This document shows positions 20,194-31,607 of a stretch of 64,000 bases of DNA, piece after piece. The DNA comes from Hibiscus mutabilis (lineage: Eukaryota > Streptophyta > Magnoliopsida > Malvales > Malvaceae): positions 36,106,678 to 36,170,677 of the forward strand of contig CM033725.1 of the NCBI GenBank assembly GCA_019671005.1. Direction: 5' to 3'. A model generated the notes under the pieces. That model worked only from the letters and a program-made list of their open reading frames with translations. It was not told the DNA's origin and made no database searches. Both the position numbers and the translations under genes were made by a program. Position 1 is the first letter of the stretch; every line of letters starts with the position of its first letter.

Positions 20194-22023
20194 GCATGTC
20201 TTGTAATGACAGATTTTATCTGGTGTTTAGCAAATTTAACCTGTTGAACGATGTCCAAATACCATGAAATTTTACCAGCAAATTATTACTCTATAATTCT
20301 AATAGCATACAAAATTTTAGAGCATTTCGAATCCGTTTACTAAGGTTTCACCATTTAGCACTTTTAAGCTCATTCTAAGTAGTTTCACTATTCCAAAACA
20401 TACCAACTCTCACATACCACACCTAGGCACTATTAGGCTATTACACACATATCAAAATATGCAAACATGACATGTTTGAGCCATATGCCACCTTACTAGG
20501 AGTTCAAAGCAAAAGTTAAGCATACATATGATTGGTGGAAGTAACTTGCAACTGCAACTACACGATCGAGGCTCGGATTGCTTCGAGGTCCTGAAATGCA
20601 TGAGACACACAAATGTTAGGCTTACATAGCCTAGTGAGGTAGTTATAACAAATGTACAATAATTTATCAAATATATGAATGACATATAGGCATGCTTGGG
20701 TGACAATTTACATAGAATCAATCACATAGAAACATATTCAAGCCAATAGTCATGATTCCATGTAGCAATTATAAACCATATGAACATATCATTTCCCTTG
20801 GACATAGTAACCAATGGATACGCGGATCCCATGTATACCACAGATATAGGAAATAGGCTGTAGCCTTGAGCCTAGCTCCGGAAATCCCTTACACAATTCA
20901 AACCTTATCACCACATATAGACCGTAGTCCAATCCCTTACTTAGTGAGCTCGAATAACCCTATGGCATGCCAATTGTATCCAAAGTCCACAAGTTTTGAA
21001 GGTCACATATTTCATCATAAACTTACCTTTGTGCTCATAAGCCATATCATATCGGATTTCAAATCGAGCCTTAGCTCTACAAATCATAGCATATTCATAT
21101 CAAATTGACGTATAGCATAATTCAAGCATCGTATATGAGCTTACACATATCAACCATAACTAAGACTTACCATGCTTACCGTTAGCATCCACACAAGCTT
21201 GCTCTACTTGGGTCTTTAAAAAAATGCAAATTGTAACACAAAACGAATACAACGGGATGGCACCTTGCATATCCCCCAACACAACTACACTTACCTTGAC
21301 TCCAAAGCTTTCAAGGTTCTCGAATTATGACTCCTTCATGCCTAGCTTTCGTTGGAGATGATGAGGGGTCATTCTCTACTTCTTGAGCTAGCACACAATT
21401 AGGGGTTGCATTAGGATTTAAACTAAGGATCCGTAAACGTTTTTTAAGCTTACCAAAGCTTGTAGGAAACATCTAAATAATGGAATTAGCTTCCTAATCC
21501 ATGGGCTTCCATTGAACATTCAAAAACTAATCTTAAAATTAAACCTTGAAAAATGACGGAATCATCGAATCAAATTTGGGGTTTTACTTACTGAGTTACG
21601 AACTTTCAAACGACGTATTGAAATCGAGCAAAGGATGAAGATTGTATCGAGGTGCTTGCTTAGCTTGAGGTTGAAGATGGAAATGGAGTTGTGTGGTTAT
21701 TTAAAGACAAATGTGAGTTTAGTCTCGGTGGATGGTAGAAACAAAGATGAAAGCACTTTCTTTTAGTCTTTTATTAGGGAACTATCATTCTAATCACTCT
21801 TCACCTTCCCAAGGACCAATAGGGTGCTTTCCTCTAGGCATGGGAAAGCTTATTTAATTATTTCTATCACTTCATGCCCTTTTTACCATTCTAAGGCAAT
21901 TGGCAACCATCCAATACCCTTTTCTGATCATTTACACGTGGGAGGGGCAAGTAAGCAGGTGATTCAACACCTTACTTCCAAACTTTACGAATTGGCCAAC
22001 AAAATAGAGTTTGACAGAGGACC

Positions 22024-22126
22024 GTATCGATACACTTAATAACGGTATCGATATAGTTACGCTAAAACAGGTAAGTTAGTTATGGACAGTTAGGTCGTAT
22101 CGATATTGTTCTTACCGTATTGATAC
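22024..22126. repeat. Palindrome array a in Gypsy-3 3' LTR
   Basis: Sites start at 22024, 22045, 22097 and 22117: two pairs 21 and 20 bp apart, the same geometry as array a of Gypsy-2. Confidence 0.83.
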
Positions 22127-22322
22127 GCCTGACTTAGATTTCATATTTCAAGCTTCGAATTTCTTACAAAAGGGATCCAATTGTTCAAATCAAGTCTACA
22201 TTGCTTCATTACTAACAAAAGGGGTACAAAGATTGGATATTTACATCACTTGGGCACACTGGATTCAAAATTTCTGATCACCGAAACCTAATTCCGACTA
22301 AGTTGGTTTTTAGGATACGACA

Positions 22323-22340
22323 ACTCTCCCCCTTAAGAAA
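22323..22340 (-). other. Gypsy-3 polypurine tract
   Basis: On the minus strand TTTTCTTAAGGGGGAGAG lies directly before the 3' LTR. Confidence 0.87.
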
Positions 22341-22361
22341 ATTCATCCTCGAATTTTCATT

Positions 22362-23037
22362 CTACCCAAACAGGTGAGGGTACTGTTTCTGCATTGTCTC
22401 TTCTGGTTCCCACGTTGCTTCTCCAACTGAATGACTTCTCCAAATGACTTTCACTAATGGCACAGACTTATTACGAAGCTTCTTGACTTCTCGTGCGAGG
22501 ATCTCCACTGGTTCTTCCTCGTACGTCAGATTAGATTGGATCTTCGTAGACTCTGGCTTAATCATGTGGGAGGGATCGGACTGGTACTTTCGTAACATAG
22601 AGACATGGAACACATTATAGATCCAACTTAACTCCTTGGGGAGGGCTAGTCGGTAGGCAACAGGTCTAACTCTTTCGATCACCTCGAATGAGCCAATGAA
22701 ATGAGGACTTAGCTTCCCCTTCTTGCCAAAACGTAGGACTTTCTTCCATAGAGATAACTTAAGGAAGGCTTTCTCACCAAAGTCATACTGAATGTCCCTT
22801 CTTTTAAAATTAGCACAAGCTTTCTACCGGTCAAACGTAGCTTTGAGCTGATCATGGATAATGGTCACCTTTTCTTCAGTTTCCTGAAGTAACTTAGGGC
22901 CTAACACCTTGCCTTCACCAAGCTCGGTCCAATAGAGAGGGGTTCTACATCTTCTCCTGCAAATTCCACCAAAGGCAAGATTTCTCCCACGTATTCTCGA
23001 AGTCAATAACACATGCTCAAAGCATATCTTCCAGGAT
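22362..23037 (-). pseudogene. Gypsy-3 integrase C-terminus and chromodomain-like tail
   Basis: After intron B the frame gives LEDML, a TGA, then ACVIDFENTWEKS. The RRCRTPLYWTELGEG block lies at about 22900-22960. The open stretch 22682-22362 contains IERVRPVAYRLALP, VFHVSMLRKY, EEPVEILAREVKKLRNK, VKVIWRSHSVGEATWE and KQYPHLF, a nearly complete chromodomain-like end. A frameshift between 22820 and 22680 separates the two parts. Confidence 0.88.
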
Positions 23038-23107
23038 CTATGAGGAAGAATCGAGATTGATATGGGTTACTTATACACACGAATCAAAGGGATATATATA
23101 AGGTTAC
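23038..23107 (-). other. Predicted intron B in Gypsy-3 integrase (70 bp)
   Basis: On the minus strand it starts GTAACCTTATAT and ends TTCCTCATAG. It aligns along its length with the 66-bp intron of Gypsy-2, including GTGTATAAGTA and CGATTCTTCC-like blocks, and sits at the same codon boundary (phase 0). The upstream codon is TAG where Gypsy-2 has CAA, probably a mutated CAG. Confidence 0.78.
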
Positions 23108-23761
23108 CTAAATAACCATTTTGTATTGACCATCAGTTTGAGGATGGAAAGTAGTGCTTACGTGCACTCGGGTTCCCAAAGCCTCTTGTAGGGTCCTTTA
23201 AAACTAGAATACAAAGCGTGGATCACGATCGTAAATAATAGACATAAGAACTCCGTGCAAATAGATAACTTCTTGAATGTACAACTCAGCAAGCTTAGGA
23301 AAACTAAAGTCCATTCTCATCAGAATGAAATGAGCAGATTTGGTGAATCGGTCCACAATGACCCAAATAGTGTCATTCTTCTTTGGTATGACTGGCAAGC
23401 CACTTACGAAGTCCATCATAATACGCTCTAATTTCCATTGTGGAAGCTCAATAGGTTGCAAAAGACCAGTAAGCACTTTGTGCTCAGCTTTAACCCGTTG
23501 GCAAGTCAAACACCTAGTCACAAAGTTCGTGATCTCACATCTCAAGTCGGACCACCAATACAACTCTTTTAGATTCTTATACATCTTGATAGCTCCAGGG
23601 TTAACAAAAAAAGGACTCGAATGAGCTTCATTCAGGATTTGTTCCTGAATATTATCATCATCGGGGACACAAATACGATTTCGAAAGCATAATAAACCTT
23701 CGGAGTTCATGGCAAAATCAAGATCCGGCTTATCCTTAATCTTAGCAATAAGAGTTTGCAA
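23108..23761 (-). pseudogene. Gypsy-3 integrase, N-terminal and core domains
   Basis: The open stretch 23761-23204 shows FVNPGAIKMYKNLKELYWW and CLTCQRVKAEHKV of the zinc-binding region (the usual HPG His is replaced by Asn), then MDFVSGLP with the first catalytic Asp and IIYDRDPRF, where SDRD has become YDRD. The catalytic Glu region (about 23110-23150) is altered: the GQSER block reads GQYKMV-like text. The domain would be inactive. Confidence 0.87.
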
Positions 23762-23764
23762 CTC

Positions 23765-24299
23765 CTCGTCAGATTCCTAGAGTGCTTTGATTTGAGACAT
23801 GATGGTTGACTGAACTCTCAATTTAGCCAATAACTTTCCATGCTTCTTGAGTCGAAAGTGAGCATTCAAACATCTCAGGGAAGGAGTGGGCTTCCAACTT
23901 AGAGCATCAACCACAATATTGGCCTTACCATGATGGTAATCAATGACCAAGTCATAGCCTTTCAAAAGCTTCATCCATCGACGTTGGCGAAGATTCAAGT
24001 CTTTCTGAGTTAGAAGATACTTCAGGCTCTTATGATCAGTGTACAAATAACACTTTTCACCGTAAAGATAGTGCCTCTAAATTTTTAAGGCAAACTCAAT
24101 AGCAGCTAACTCTAGATCATGTGTCGGGTAGTTTAGCTTGTGGGGTTTAAGCTGACGTGAGGCGTAAACAATGAATTTTCCTTCTTGCATAAGCACAGAG
24201 CATAATCCCAGATAGGATGCATCATTGTATACGGTGAAGTCTTTACCTAACTCGGGTTGCACCAAGATAGAGGCATGGGTTAAGACTAGATTAAGCTGA
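23765..24299 (-). pseudogene. Gypsy-3 RNase H
   Basis: VYNDASYLGLCSVLMQ, YASRQLKPHKLNYPTHDLEL and, after a stop at about 24076, YTDHKSLKYLLTQKDLN and GKANIVVDALSWKP are readable. The first active-site block has SDAS changed to NDAS. The junction to integrase has no intron A. Confidence 0.88.
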
Positions 24300-25250
24300 T
24301 CAAAATTCCTTTGTTGCTTCACTGTCCACACAAAGAGAGTTTCTTTACGGAGAAACTTCGTCAAGGGCGCATCAATCATCGAGAACCCTTTAACAAATCT
24401 ACGATAGTAGCCTACAAGGCCTAGAAAGCTACGAACTTCTCCAACATTCTTTGGAGGAATCCAGTCAAGAACTGCTTGAATCTTCTTTGGGTCCACCTGA
24501 ATTCCCGTAGAAGAAATCACATGTCCCATAAAGGATACTTCAGATAGAAAGAATTCATATTTACTGAACTTAGCATACAGTTGCTTCTCCCGGAGAGTCT
24601 GAAGCACAATCTAGAGGTGTTCTTCATGAGTGACAGTGTCCTTGGAATAGATCAAGATGTCATCTATGAACACAACCACGAATCTATCTAGATAAGGCCA
24701 GAACACACGGTTCATCAGGTCTATGAAGGCTACATGTGCATTGGTAAGCCCAAAAGGTATTACCAAGAACTCATAGTGGCTGTATCTAGTTTGGAAGGCA
24801 GTCTTTGAAACATCAGACTCCTTCACTTGCATTTGATAGTATCCAGATCGTAAGTCTATCTTGTAAAAGACAGAAGCTCCTTTCAACTGATCGAAGAGGT
24901 CATCGATCCTCGGTAACGGATACTTATTCTTGATTGTTACTCTATTCAGCTGACGATAGTCAATGCATAATCGCATTGATCCATCTTTCTTCTTGACAGA
25001 TAAAACCAGCTCTCTCTAAGGTGAGAAACTCGGTCGGATAAATCCCTTATCCAAAAGGTCTTGGATTTGGGCCTTCAATTCTTTTAATTCAACTAGAGCC
25101 ATCCTATACGGAGCAATGGAGACTGGTGTAGTCCCCGATTGTATTTCGATTCTGAATTCTACTTCTCAGGTCGGAGGGAGCCCCAGAATTTCATCGAGAA
25201 ATACATCAGGGAATTCTTTCACTACCCGCACATTCTTGAACTTTGGATCT
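24300..25250 (-). pseudogene. Gypsy-3 reverse transcriptase
   Basis: The best-preserved RT of the window. MRLCIDYRQLNRVTIKNKY, PRIDDLFDQLKGA, YKIDLRSGYYQMQV, FLVIPFGLTNAHVAF and the catalytic FIDDILIYS (about 24635-24665) lie in one frame (24976-24611). The thumb/connection continues from 24607 with FMGHVISSTGIQVDP and VRSFLGLVGYYRRFVKGF after a stop. The fingers (KEFPDVF, then LPPT) overlap the protease frame end near 25166. Confidence 0.9.
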
Positions 25251-25680
25251 TCTTTAGATTCCATTACACACAAGGTAGCCTTACTAGGATCAGATTCAGT
25301 TTTCATCAAGGTTATGCTTTCTTTGCCAAGTCCACAGAGGTATAGCTTTTTCTTCGAACAATCTACCCAGGCTTGATGTTTAGTTAGCCAATCAAGGCCT
25401 AGGATAAGATCGAACTCACAGAATGATAAGGCCATCGAATTAGCCAGAAACGGGATCCCTTGGATCCTCAAAGGACAAGCTTTACAAATTGATCGAATAA
25501 CCACATTATCTCTTAGTGGGTTAGAGACAACAATCTCGAAGGTGACTGGTTCGAATTCTAAGGTATATTTTGCAATCAATGGTTCACTAATGAAGGAATA
25601 CATAGAACCGGGATCCAACAAAGCATAAACATGATCATAACATAATTCCACCATGCATTCAATCACATCTGGATCATCCT
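25251..25680 (-). pseudogene. Gypsy-3 aspartic protease
   Basis: YALLDPGSMYSFIS carries the catalytic D-x-G-S motif, here intact, followed by EFDLILGLDWLTKHQAWVD of the flap-to-C-terminal region. The open stretch 25666-25166 runs on into the start of RT without a stop, as expected for a fused pol. In the equivalent part of Gypsy-2 the catalytic loop is frameshifted. Confidence 0.9.
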
Positions 25681-25689
25681 CTTGCTCTC

Positions 25690-26961
25690 AGCCTCGTACA
25701 TAATACATCTGGGCTGAGGTCTGAGGATCGCGTCCAACTGAAGGAGCATTGGTGTTGCGAGGTCTTCCCGCAGATCCAAACGACATTAGTCTCGCTCCCT
25801 TTCCCTTGTTCAGGTTATTCTAAGAAGCCACAGAGGTAGGAGCATTTGGATTCTGCGGACACTGCTTGATGAAGTGACCAGATTCAAAATAGAGGTAACA
25901 TGGTCCTGACTGTCTACGGCACTATCTAGGGTGCCTCTTCTGACAAAAATTACATAAGGGAAACTATGAACCTCTCCCAAAACCGTCCGTACTGTCAACA
26001 GAAGCTGTATGAGTAACAATTGTCCCTGGAGATTAGAACTGTGGCACATATCTCGATCTTGGTAGCTATTGAAAGGCGGCAGACTTTTGGTCCCACTGTT
26101 TATTCTTTTTCTGAGGCATGAGAGGTTTAGAATCATCTCGAAATCTCTTTTCGAGTCTAGCATGGTTCCCTTTTCTCCTCTCGTAAGCCTTCTGGGAGGC
26201 TTCAGTGGCAATCGCTCGGTTGACCAGATTTTGAAAGTCCTCCAACTCCAAAGCAGTGAAGAGATGACGTAACTCATCGTAAAGGCCATCGATGAACATT
26301 ATGCACTTCTCCTTTTTAGTACGTTTGACTTCAGCACCATACCTCGAGTACTTACAAAAGTCGTGGATATGCTACTCTACGGGTCTTCCTCCTTGTCTCA
26401 AATGGAGGAACTTCTTATGCCTTTCAGCAATGTAATGCTCACTAATGTATTTCTTGTGGAACTCTTGAAGGAAAAAGTCCCACGTAACTTTGTGCTCTGG
26501 TACGGTAAGTGTTGCGGTGTCCCACCAACTTTGAGCTTCTTCGAAAATTAATGTCAGAGCACACTCCAGCTTGTGCTCCTCGGGGTACTTCATTTGCTTA
26601 TTCAAAACTTTGAGAGTATTTTCCAGCCAATACTCTGCTACTTTAGGGTTGTCTAGGTCCTGGCCAGTAAATGTGTAAACTGGATACTAATGGAGCTTGT
26701 CAATAGGGGCCTTCGAAACAGAATAATACACTTTAGCAGGCTGATGTGGTGGTTCTTACTTGAGAACACGACCACCTGCTTGATCATTTCGACCATAGAC
26801 ATCAGATACTCTTGTTGAGCATGAGGTATCAGAGGAGGATGAGGTGGGTCATTCTGCCCCGCTTGTTAGGTCCTAACTTCGGCTCTCAGATTGTCCTCCT
26901 GTGTCGAGGAAGAGTCAGGGTGGGATTCGTTCATAACACGTCTATTGGTGGGTGCGGACAT
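25690..26961 (-). pseudogene. Gypsy-3 gag
   Basis: The ATG at 26961-26959 opens MSAPTNRRVMNESHPDSS. A capsid-like region follows: KLECALTLIFEEAQSWWDT, FFLQEFHKKYISEHY, LHLRQGGRPVE (26605-26372), then FIDGLYDELRHLF and LELEDFQNLVNRAIATEASQ (to about 26160). The zinc knuckle at about 25858-25900 reads CYLYFESGHFIKQC, so the second Cys of CCHC is lost. Several frameshifts separate the segments. Confidence 0.88.
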
Positions 26962-27102
26962 TTTTGAATCTATTCACACATAAAGGATTTAATCATGTAA
27001 GTTGCAAGTCACAGATAACATATACAAATAAACTCCTAGATGGAATATGCACATGCAGACTCATGACAAGCCTCAATTTAGTCTTAGAATCGACTAAACT
27101 CT

Positions 27103-27115
27103 AGATCTGATACAA
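27103..27115 (-). other. Gypsy-3 primer-binding site (degenerate)
   Basis: On the minus strand TTGTATCAGATC follows the 5' LTR by four bases. It differs from the initiator-tRNA(Met) complement by a G-to-T change at its second base and by divergence after CAGA. Confidence 0.8.
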
Positions 27116-27525
27116 AAAATGTAACGCCCCCTTCCTAGTCTGGTAGAGAACCGATCTGAAAAGTGTTACCATAAAGCATATTCGAAGTTCAGAGGCTTTA
27201 ATTGGATTTCAGAACTTTTTATTCGAAATGTCTTGTTAATCTCTTTTAGGACCTAACGAACTAACTTATTAATAGCCTACTCAAATTGTGGTCAATTTTA
27301 TACTTTTTCAAACTTAGGGACTAAATTGCAAATTTTACAAATTAAGGGGCTTTATCAAAATTTCTTTTAACAACCTTCAATTAAACTTACCATTATTAAC
27401 CTATGAAATTTCGTTATTAACGGAGGTCATTTACCTGTCCAATTAGGCCATTTAAAGATTAGTGGACCATCTGTAAACTATTTAAAACTACGTTCATTGC
27501 CTTTTTAACAGAATTAACTAACCCC

Positions 27526-27805
27526 GTATCGATACACCTAGGACCATATCGGTACGCTAAGACAAATTTCCCAAATCCAGATTCAAGGGTAACAAGCTTG
27601 TATTGATACATCTAAACCTGTATCGATATGCGTTGACCGAGGTTGACCCGTTTTGGTACAGCCTAAGGTTGTATCGATACCATTTATTTCCCAAACCTTA
27701 CTATCCAAGTCCGTATCGGTACTCCCCCTAGTGTATCGATACGCCCTATTTTACCAAGTCTAAATATGCAAGGCCGTATCGATACAACTTGACTCGTATC
27801 GATAC
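27526..27805. repeat. Palindrome array b in Gypsy-3 5' LTR
   Basis: A pair-structured array, colinear with 19914-20193. It starts with a perfect GTATCGATAC at 27526 and ends with one at 27796. Confidence 0.83.
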
Positions 27806-29651
27806 ATCTGTCATGTAATGACAGATTTTACCTGGTGTTTAGCAAATTTAACCTGTTTAACGATATTCAAATACCATGAAATTTTACCAGCAAGTTATTA
27901 CTCTATAATTCTAATAGCATACAAAATTTTAGAGCAATTCGAATATGTTTACTAAGGTTTCACCATTTAGCACTTTTAAGCTAATTCTAACTAGTTTCAT
28001 TATTCCAAAACATACTAACTCTCACATACCACACCTAGGCACTATTAGGATAATACACACATATCAAAATATGCAAACATGACATGTTTGGGCCATATGC
28101 CACCATACTAGGAGTTCAAAGCAAAAGTTAAGCATACATATGATTGGTGGAAGTAACTTGCAACCGCAACTACACGATCGAGGCTCGGATTGCTTCAAGG
28201 TCCTGAAATGCATGAGACACACAAATGTTAGGCTTACATAGCCTAGTGAGGTAGTTATAACAAATGCACAATAATTTATCAAATACATGAATGGAATATA
28301 GGCATGCTTGGGTGACAATTTACATGGCATCAATCACATAGAAACATATTCAAGCCAACAGTGATGATTCCATATAGCAATTATAAACCATATGAACATA
28401 TCATTTCCCTTGGATATTGTAACCAATGGATACACAGATCCCCTATACACCACACATATCAGAAATAGGCCGTAGCCTTGAGCCATAGCTCCAGAAATCT
28501 CTTACACAATTCCAACTTTATCACTACATATAGGCCGTAACCCAGACCGTAGTCCAATCCCTTACTTAGTGAGCTCGAATAACCCTATGGCATGCCAATT
28601 GTATCTAAAGTCCACAAGTGTCCAAGGTCAAATAATTCATAATAAACTTACCTTTGTGCTCATAAGCCATATCATATCGGATTTCAAATTGAGCCTTAGC
28701 TCTACATATCATATCATAGCATATTCATATCAATTCACATATAGCATAATTCAAGCATCGTGCATGAGCTTACACATATCAACCATACCGAAGACTTACC
28801 ATGCTTACCGTTAGCATCTACACAAGCTAGCTCTACTTGGGTTCATAAACAAAATGCAAATTGTAACACAAAACGAATGCAACGAGATGGCACCTTGCCT
28901 ATCCCCCGACACAACTACACTCACCTTAACTATAAAGCTTTCACGGTTCTCGAATTACAACTCCTTGATGCCTAGCTTTCGTTGGAGATGACGAGGGGTC
29001 CTTCTTCACTTCTTGAGCTAGCATAAAATTAGGGTTACATTAGGATTAAAACTAAGGATCTGGAAACGTTTTTCAAGCTTACCAAAGCTTGTAGGCAACA
29101 TCGAAATAATGGAATTAGCTTTCTAATCCATGGGCTTCCATTGAACATTCAAAACCTAATCTTAAAATTAAACCTTGAGGAATGACGGAATCATCGAATC
29201 AACTTAGGGTTTTACTTATCGAGTTATGAGCTTTCAAACGACATATTGAAATCAAACAAATGATGAAGATTGTATCAATGTGCTTGCTTAGCTTGAGGTT
29301 GAAGATGGAAATGGAGTTGTGTGGTTATTTGAAGACAAATGTGAGTTTAGTCTCGGTGGATGGTAGAAACAAAGATGAAAGCACTTTCCTTTAGTGTTTT
29401 ATTAGGGAACTATAATTCTAATCACTCTTAACCTTTCCAAGGACCAATAGGGTGCTTTCCTCTAGGCAAGGGAAAACTTATTTAATTATTTATATCACTT
29501 CATGCCCTTTTTACCATTATAAGGCAATTGGCATCCATCAAATACCCTTTTCTGATCATTTACATGTGGGAGGGGCAAGTAAGTAGGTGATTCAACACCT
29601 TACTTCCAAACTTTACAAATTGGCCAACAAAACAGAGTTTGACAAAGGACC

Positions 29652-29754
29652 GTATTGATACACTTAATGACTGTATCGATACAATTACGCTAAAACAGGT
29701 AAGTTAGTTATGGTCAGTTTGGCCATATCGATACTGGTCTTACCTTATCGATAC
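29652..29754. repeat. Palindrome array a in Gypsy-3 5' LTR
   Basis: The first pair starts at 29652 and 29673 (21 bp apart), and a second pair ends at 29754. It is colinear with 22024-22126. Confidence 0.82.
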
Positions 29755-29955
29755 GCCTGACTCAGATTTCATATTTCCAACTTCTAATTTCTTACAAAAA
29801 GGATTCAATTGTTCAAATAAAGTCTATATAGCTTCATTACTAACAAAAGAGGTACAAGGATTGAATATTTACATCACTTGGGCACACTGGATTCAAAATT
29901 TTAGATCACCGAAACCTAATTCCAACTAGGCCAGTATTTGGGATGTGACAATAAG

Positions 29956-30376
29956 GATGACAAGAATGATAAAGGTCATTCTAAGTAAATGAAATCTTTT
30001 TTATTACCGGTGTGGTGTTATAAACCATTGGTCTCGTACTTGTCGTACGCCGAGAAATCAACAATCATTGAATGATAAAGAAAAGAAAATGGAAGCAAAT
30101 TTTGTTTGCGAAAATGACGAAGATGATATTGATCCAACTCATTTGGACGTTGTTGATTTCCTTATAAACCTTGAAGGGAATAAATCATCTTTTAATTATT
30201 CTAGTAACCTTGAAGAGAATTACTTTTTTGTAATTTACTTTGCTTTATGTTTATTTACTTTACGCATTAATTATTTACGCTTTATATTTATATATATTAT
30301 GGCATTTATTTATTTTGTTTCACATGATTACTTATCAAATACAATCTATGGTGATGATTTATGCTTAGTAGGAGCA
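29956..30376 (+). pseudogene. Copia gag zinc knuckle and protease start
   Basis: YRCGVINHWSRTCRTPRNQQ (about 30004-30060) is the plant copia zinc-knuckle motif with its first Cys changed to Tyr. It is followed by KKMEANFVCENDEDDIDPTHLDVVDF, matching the acidic region behind the knuckle. GDDLCLVGA at 30350-30376 corresponds to the GDLCLxDS start of the copia protease, but the catalytic DSGA part is missing. The tract 30225-30345 is hydrophobic, AT-rich and probably foreign or degenerate. Confidence 0.72.
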
Positions 30377-31498
30377 TAAGATATATTTTCTCATTTAAAT
30401 GCAAGGTGGAAATGTGAGTACTATATCTCAAAGTACTGAAAATATTGATGCTCTAGAAGAGCAATAAGTTCATGAGAGAAAGCACATTATGAAAAGTGTA
30501 GAATTGCAAATATTGTAATAATTACTGTAATGGTAATAATATCGTCACCACTAGAAGTGGAAATTTTAAGAGAGCAATATGAGTTCGCAAAATAATCCTT
30601 CGAGAATTATAGATAACATATGTTATCAATTGGCATATGAAATAACACAATGTGGATATAAGTTCTGGTAGCGGAAAAATTAGTTGAAAGCTCAAGAATA
30701 GATATATATTGCTACCTAAAGAACAATTTTCATTGAAAGCTCTGGAAGAGTTAAATATATTCATATTCAAAGGAACAATTTTTGGTGTACAATGTATCAT
30801 CAAGTTTCAAAGAAACTTGTATTTCAAAATTTGTACTACACATGTACAAGTGAGATTGAATCACATGTTATGGTAAACCGAAAGTTTACAAATTCAAAGA
30901 TATATGTATACACATCTATATGGTTGGCATGATTGGTTCGACCGTCTTGATCAATAATGATGTAGAAATTATTGAGATTTACATGCACATTTATTAAAAG
31001 AACTTGGAGTTCTTACGGTGTTTTTTCTCAAAAAAGTTAATTAAATTTCAATTACTAAAAGAAAATGAAGTTCTTGTGTTGCTTGTTCTCAAAAGAGTTG
31101 ATTAAGATCCCACTTACCCAAAGAACTTAAAGTTCTTGTACTAAACTTGAGACTGCATGTCTTGCATATCTGATTGAAAAATGAGCTCATTTATCTACAA
31201 ATGTGGAAAGTTTTATATGATTTTAGTAGATGAATCTACATTGTTTATCAACTTACAACCAGAAGTTTGTTAGATTGATTAGAAAAGATTCAGATTATGC
31301 AGTTAGAGTATTCGTCTTGCAAAATCTAGTAAGTTTATATTTTAGGCTATATCAGTTGAAATAACTGTTACAAAGCTTATTGATTATGAAAAATATGGTT
31401 TAACAAAATTTTAATTGGATTCCTCCTCTTTAATAGCTAAACTATGAGAATAAAATATTTATTATCTATATGGTATTTAACATATAGCAATATTTATA
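30377..31498 (+). pseudogene. Copia protease/pre-integrase/integrase remains
   Basis: Only short islands are recognisable. The clearest is about 30928-30975, where the DNA tracks the WHDRLGHPGSxMM motif of the GAG-pre-integrase domain with changed bases (reads WHDWFDRLD). The integrase core is not clearly readable. Stops are dense in all frames, in keeping with great age. Confidence 0.55.
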
Positions 31499-31607
31499 CG
31501 CATCAAGCCAACGATGTAGGTAAGTTTGGTGGATGATACCACCATTGTCTTTTGCATCAAGCCAACAGTGTGGTGGAGAAAAATCATCTCATAAATGATT
31601 CTCCAAT
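31499..31607. repeat. Scrambled junction with short duplications
   Basis: GCATCAAGCCAAC occurs at about 31500 and 31556. Between the two copies, GTAAGTTTGGTGGATGATAC (about 31519) repeats text found 106 bp downstream inside the Gypsy-4 LTR (31627-31664). The start of the Gypsy-4 5' LTR is missing here. The pattern resembles filler DNA at a repaired break. Confidence 0.6.

Larger units (their letters stand above)
19511..22322 (-). repeat. Gypsy-3 3' LTR
   Basis: On the minus strand it starts TGTCGTATCC (a mutated TGTCACATCC) at 22322 and ends GGTCGTTACA at 19511. It is colinear with the 5' LTR over its whole length, with the shared AAACTCCTAG block at 20487-20506 (one substitution) and both palindrome arrays. 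Confidence 0.93.
19511..29950 (-). mobile_element. Gypsy-3: complete Ty3/gypsy chromovirus (10,440 bp)
   Basis: Both LTRs (2812 and 2831 bp) are present. The element is flanked by identical 5-bp copies ATAAG at 19506-19510 and 29951-29955. Internal order on the minus strand is PBS, gag, protease, RT, RNase H, integrase with intron B, chromodomain-like tail and polypurine tract. It is structurally whole, but stops and frameshifts in every domain make it inactive. It is closely related to Gypsy-2. Confidence 0.95.
27120..29950 (-). repeat. Gypsy-3 5' LTR
   Basis: On the minus strand it starts TGTCACATCCCAAATACTGG at 29950 and ends GGGCGTTACA at 27120. Landmarks correspond one to one with the 3' LTR. 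The AAACTCCTAG block is at 28098-28117. Confidence 0.93.

Noticed and set aside
22362..24976. A single intact pol gene on the minus strand
   Set aside because: Stops and frameshifts separate all domains, and catalytic residues in integrase and RNase H are changed.
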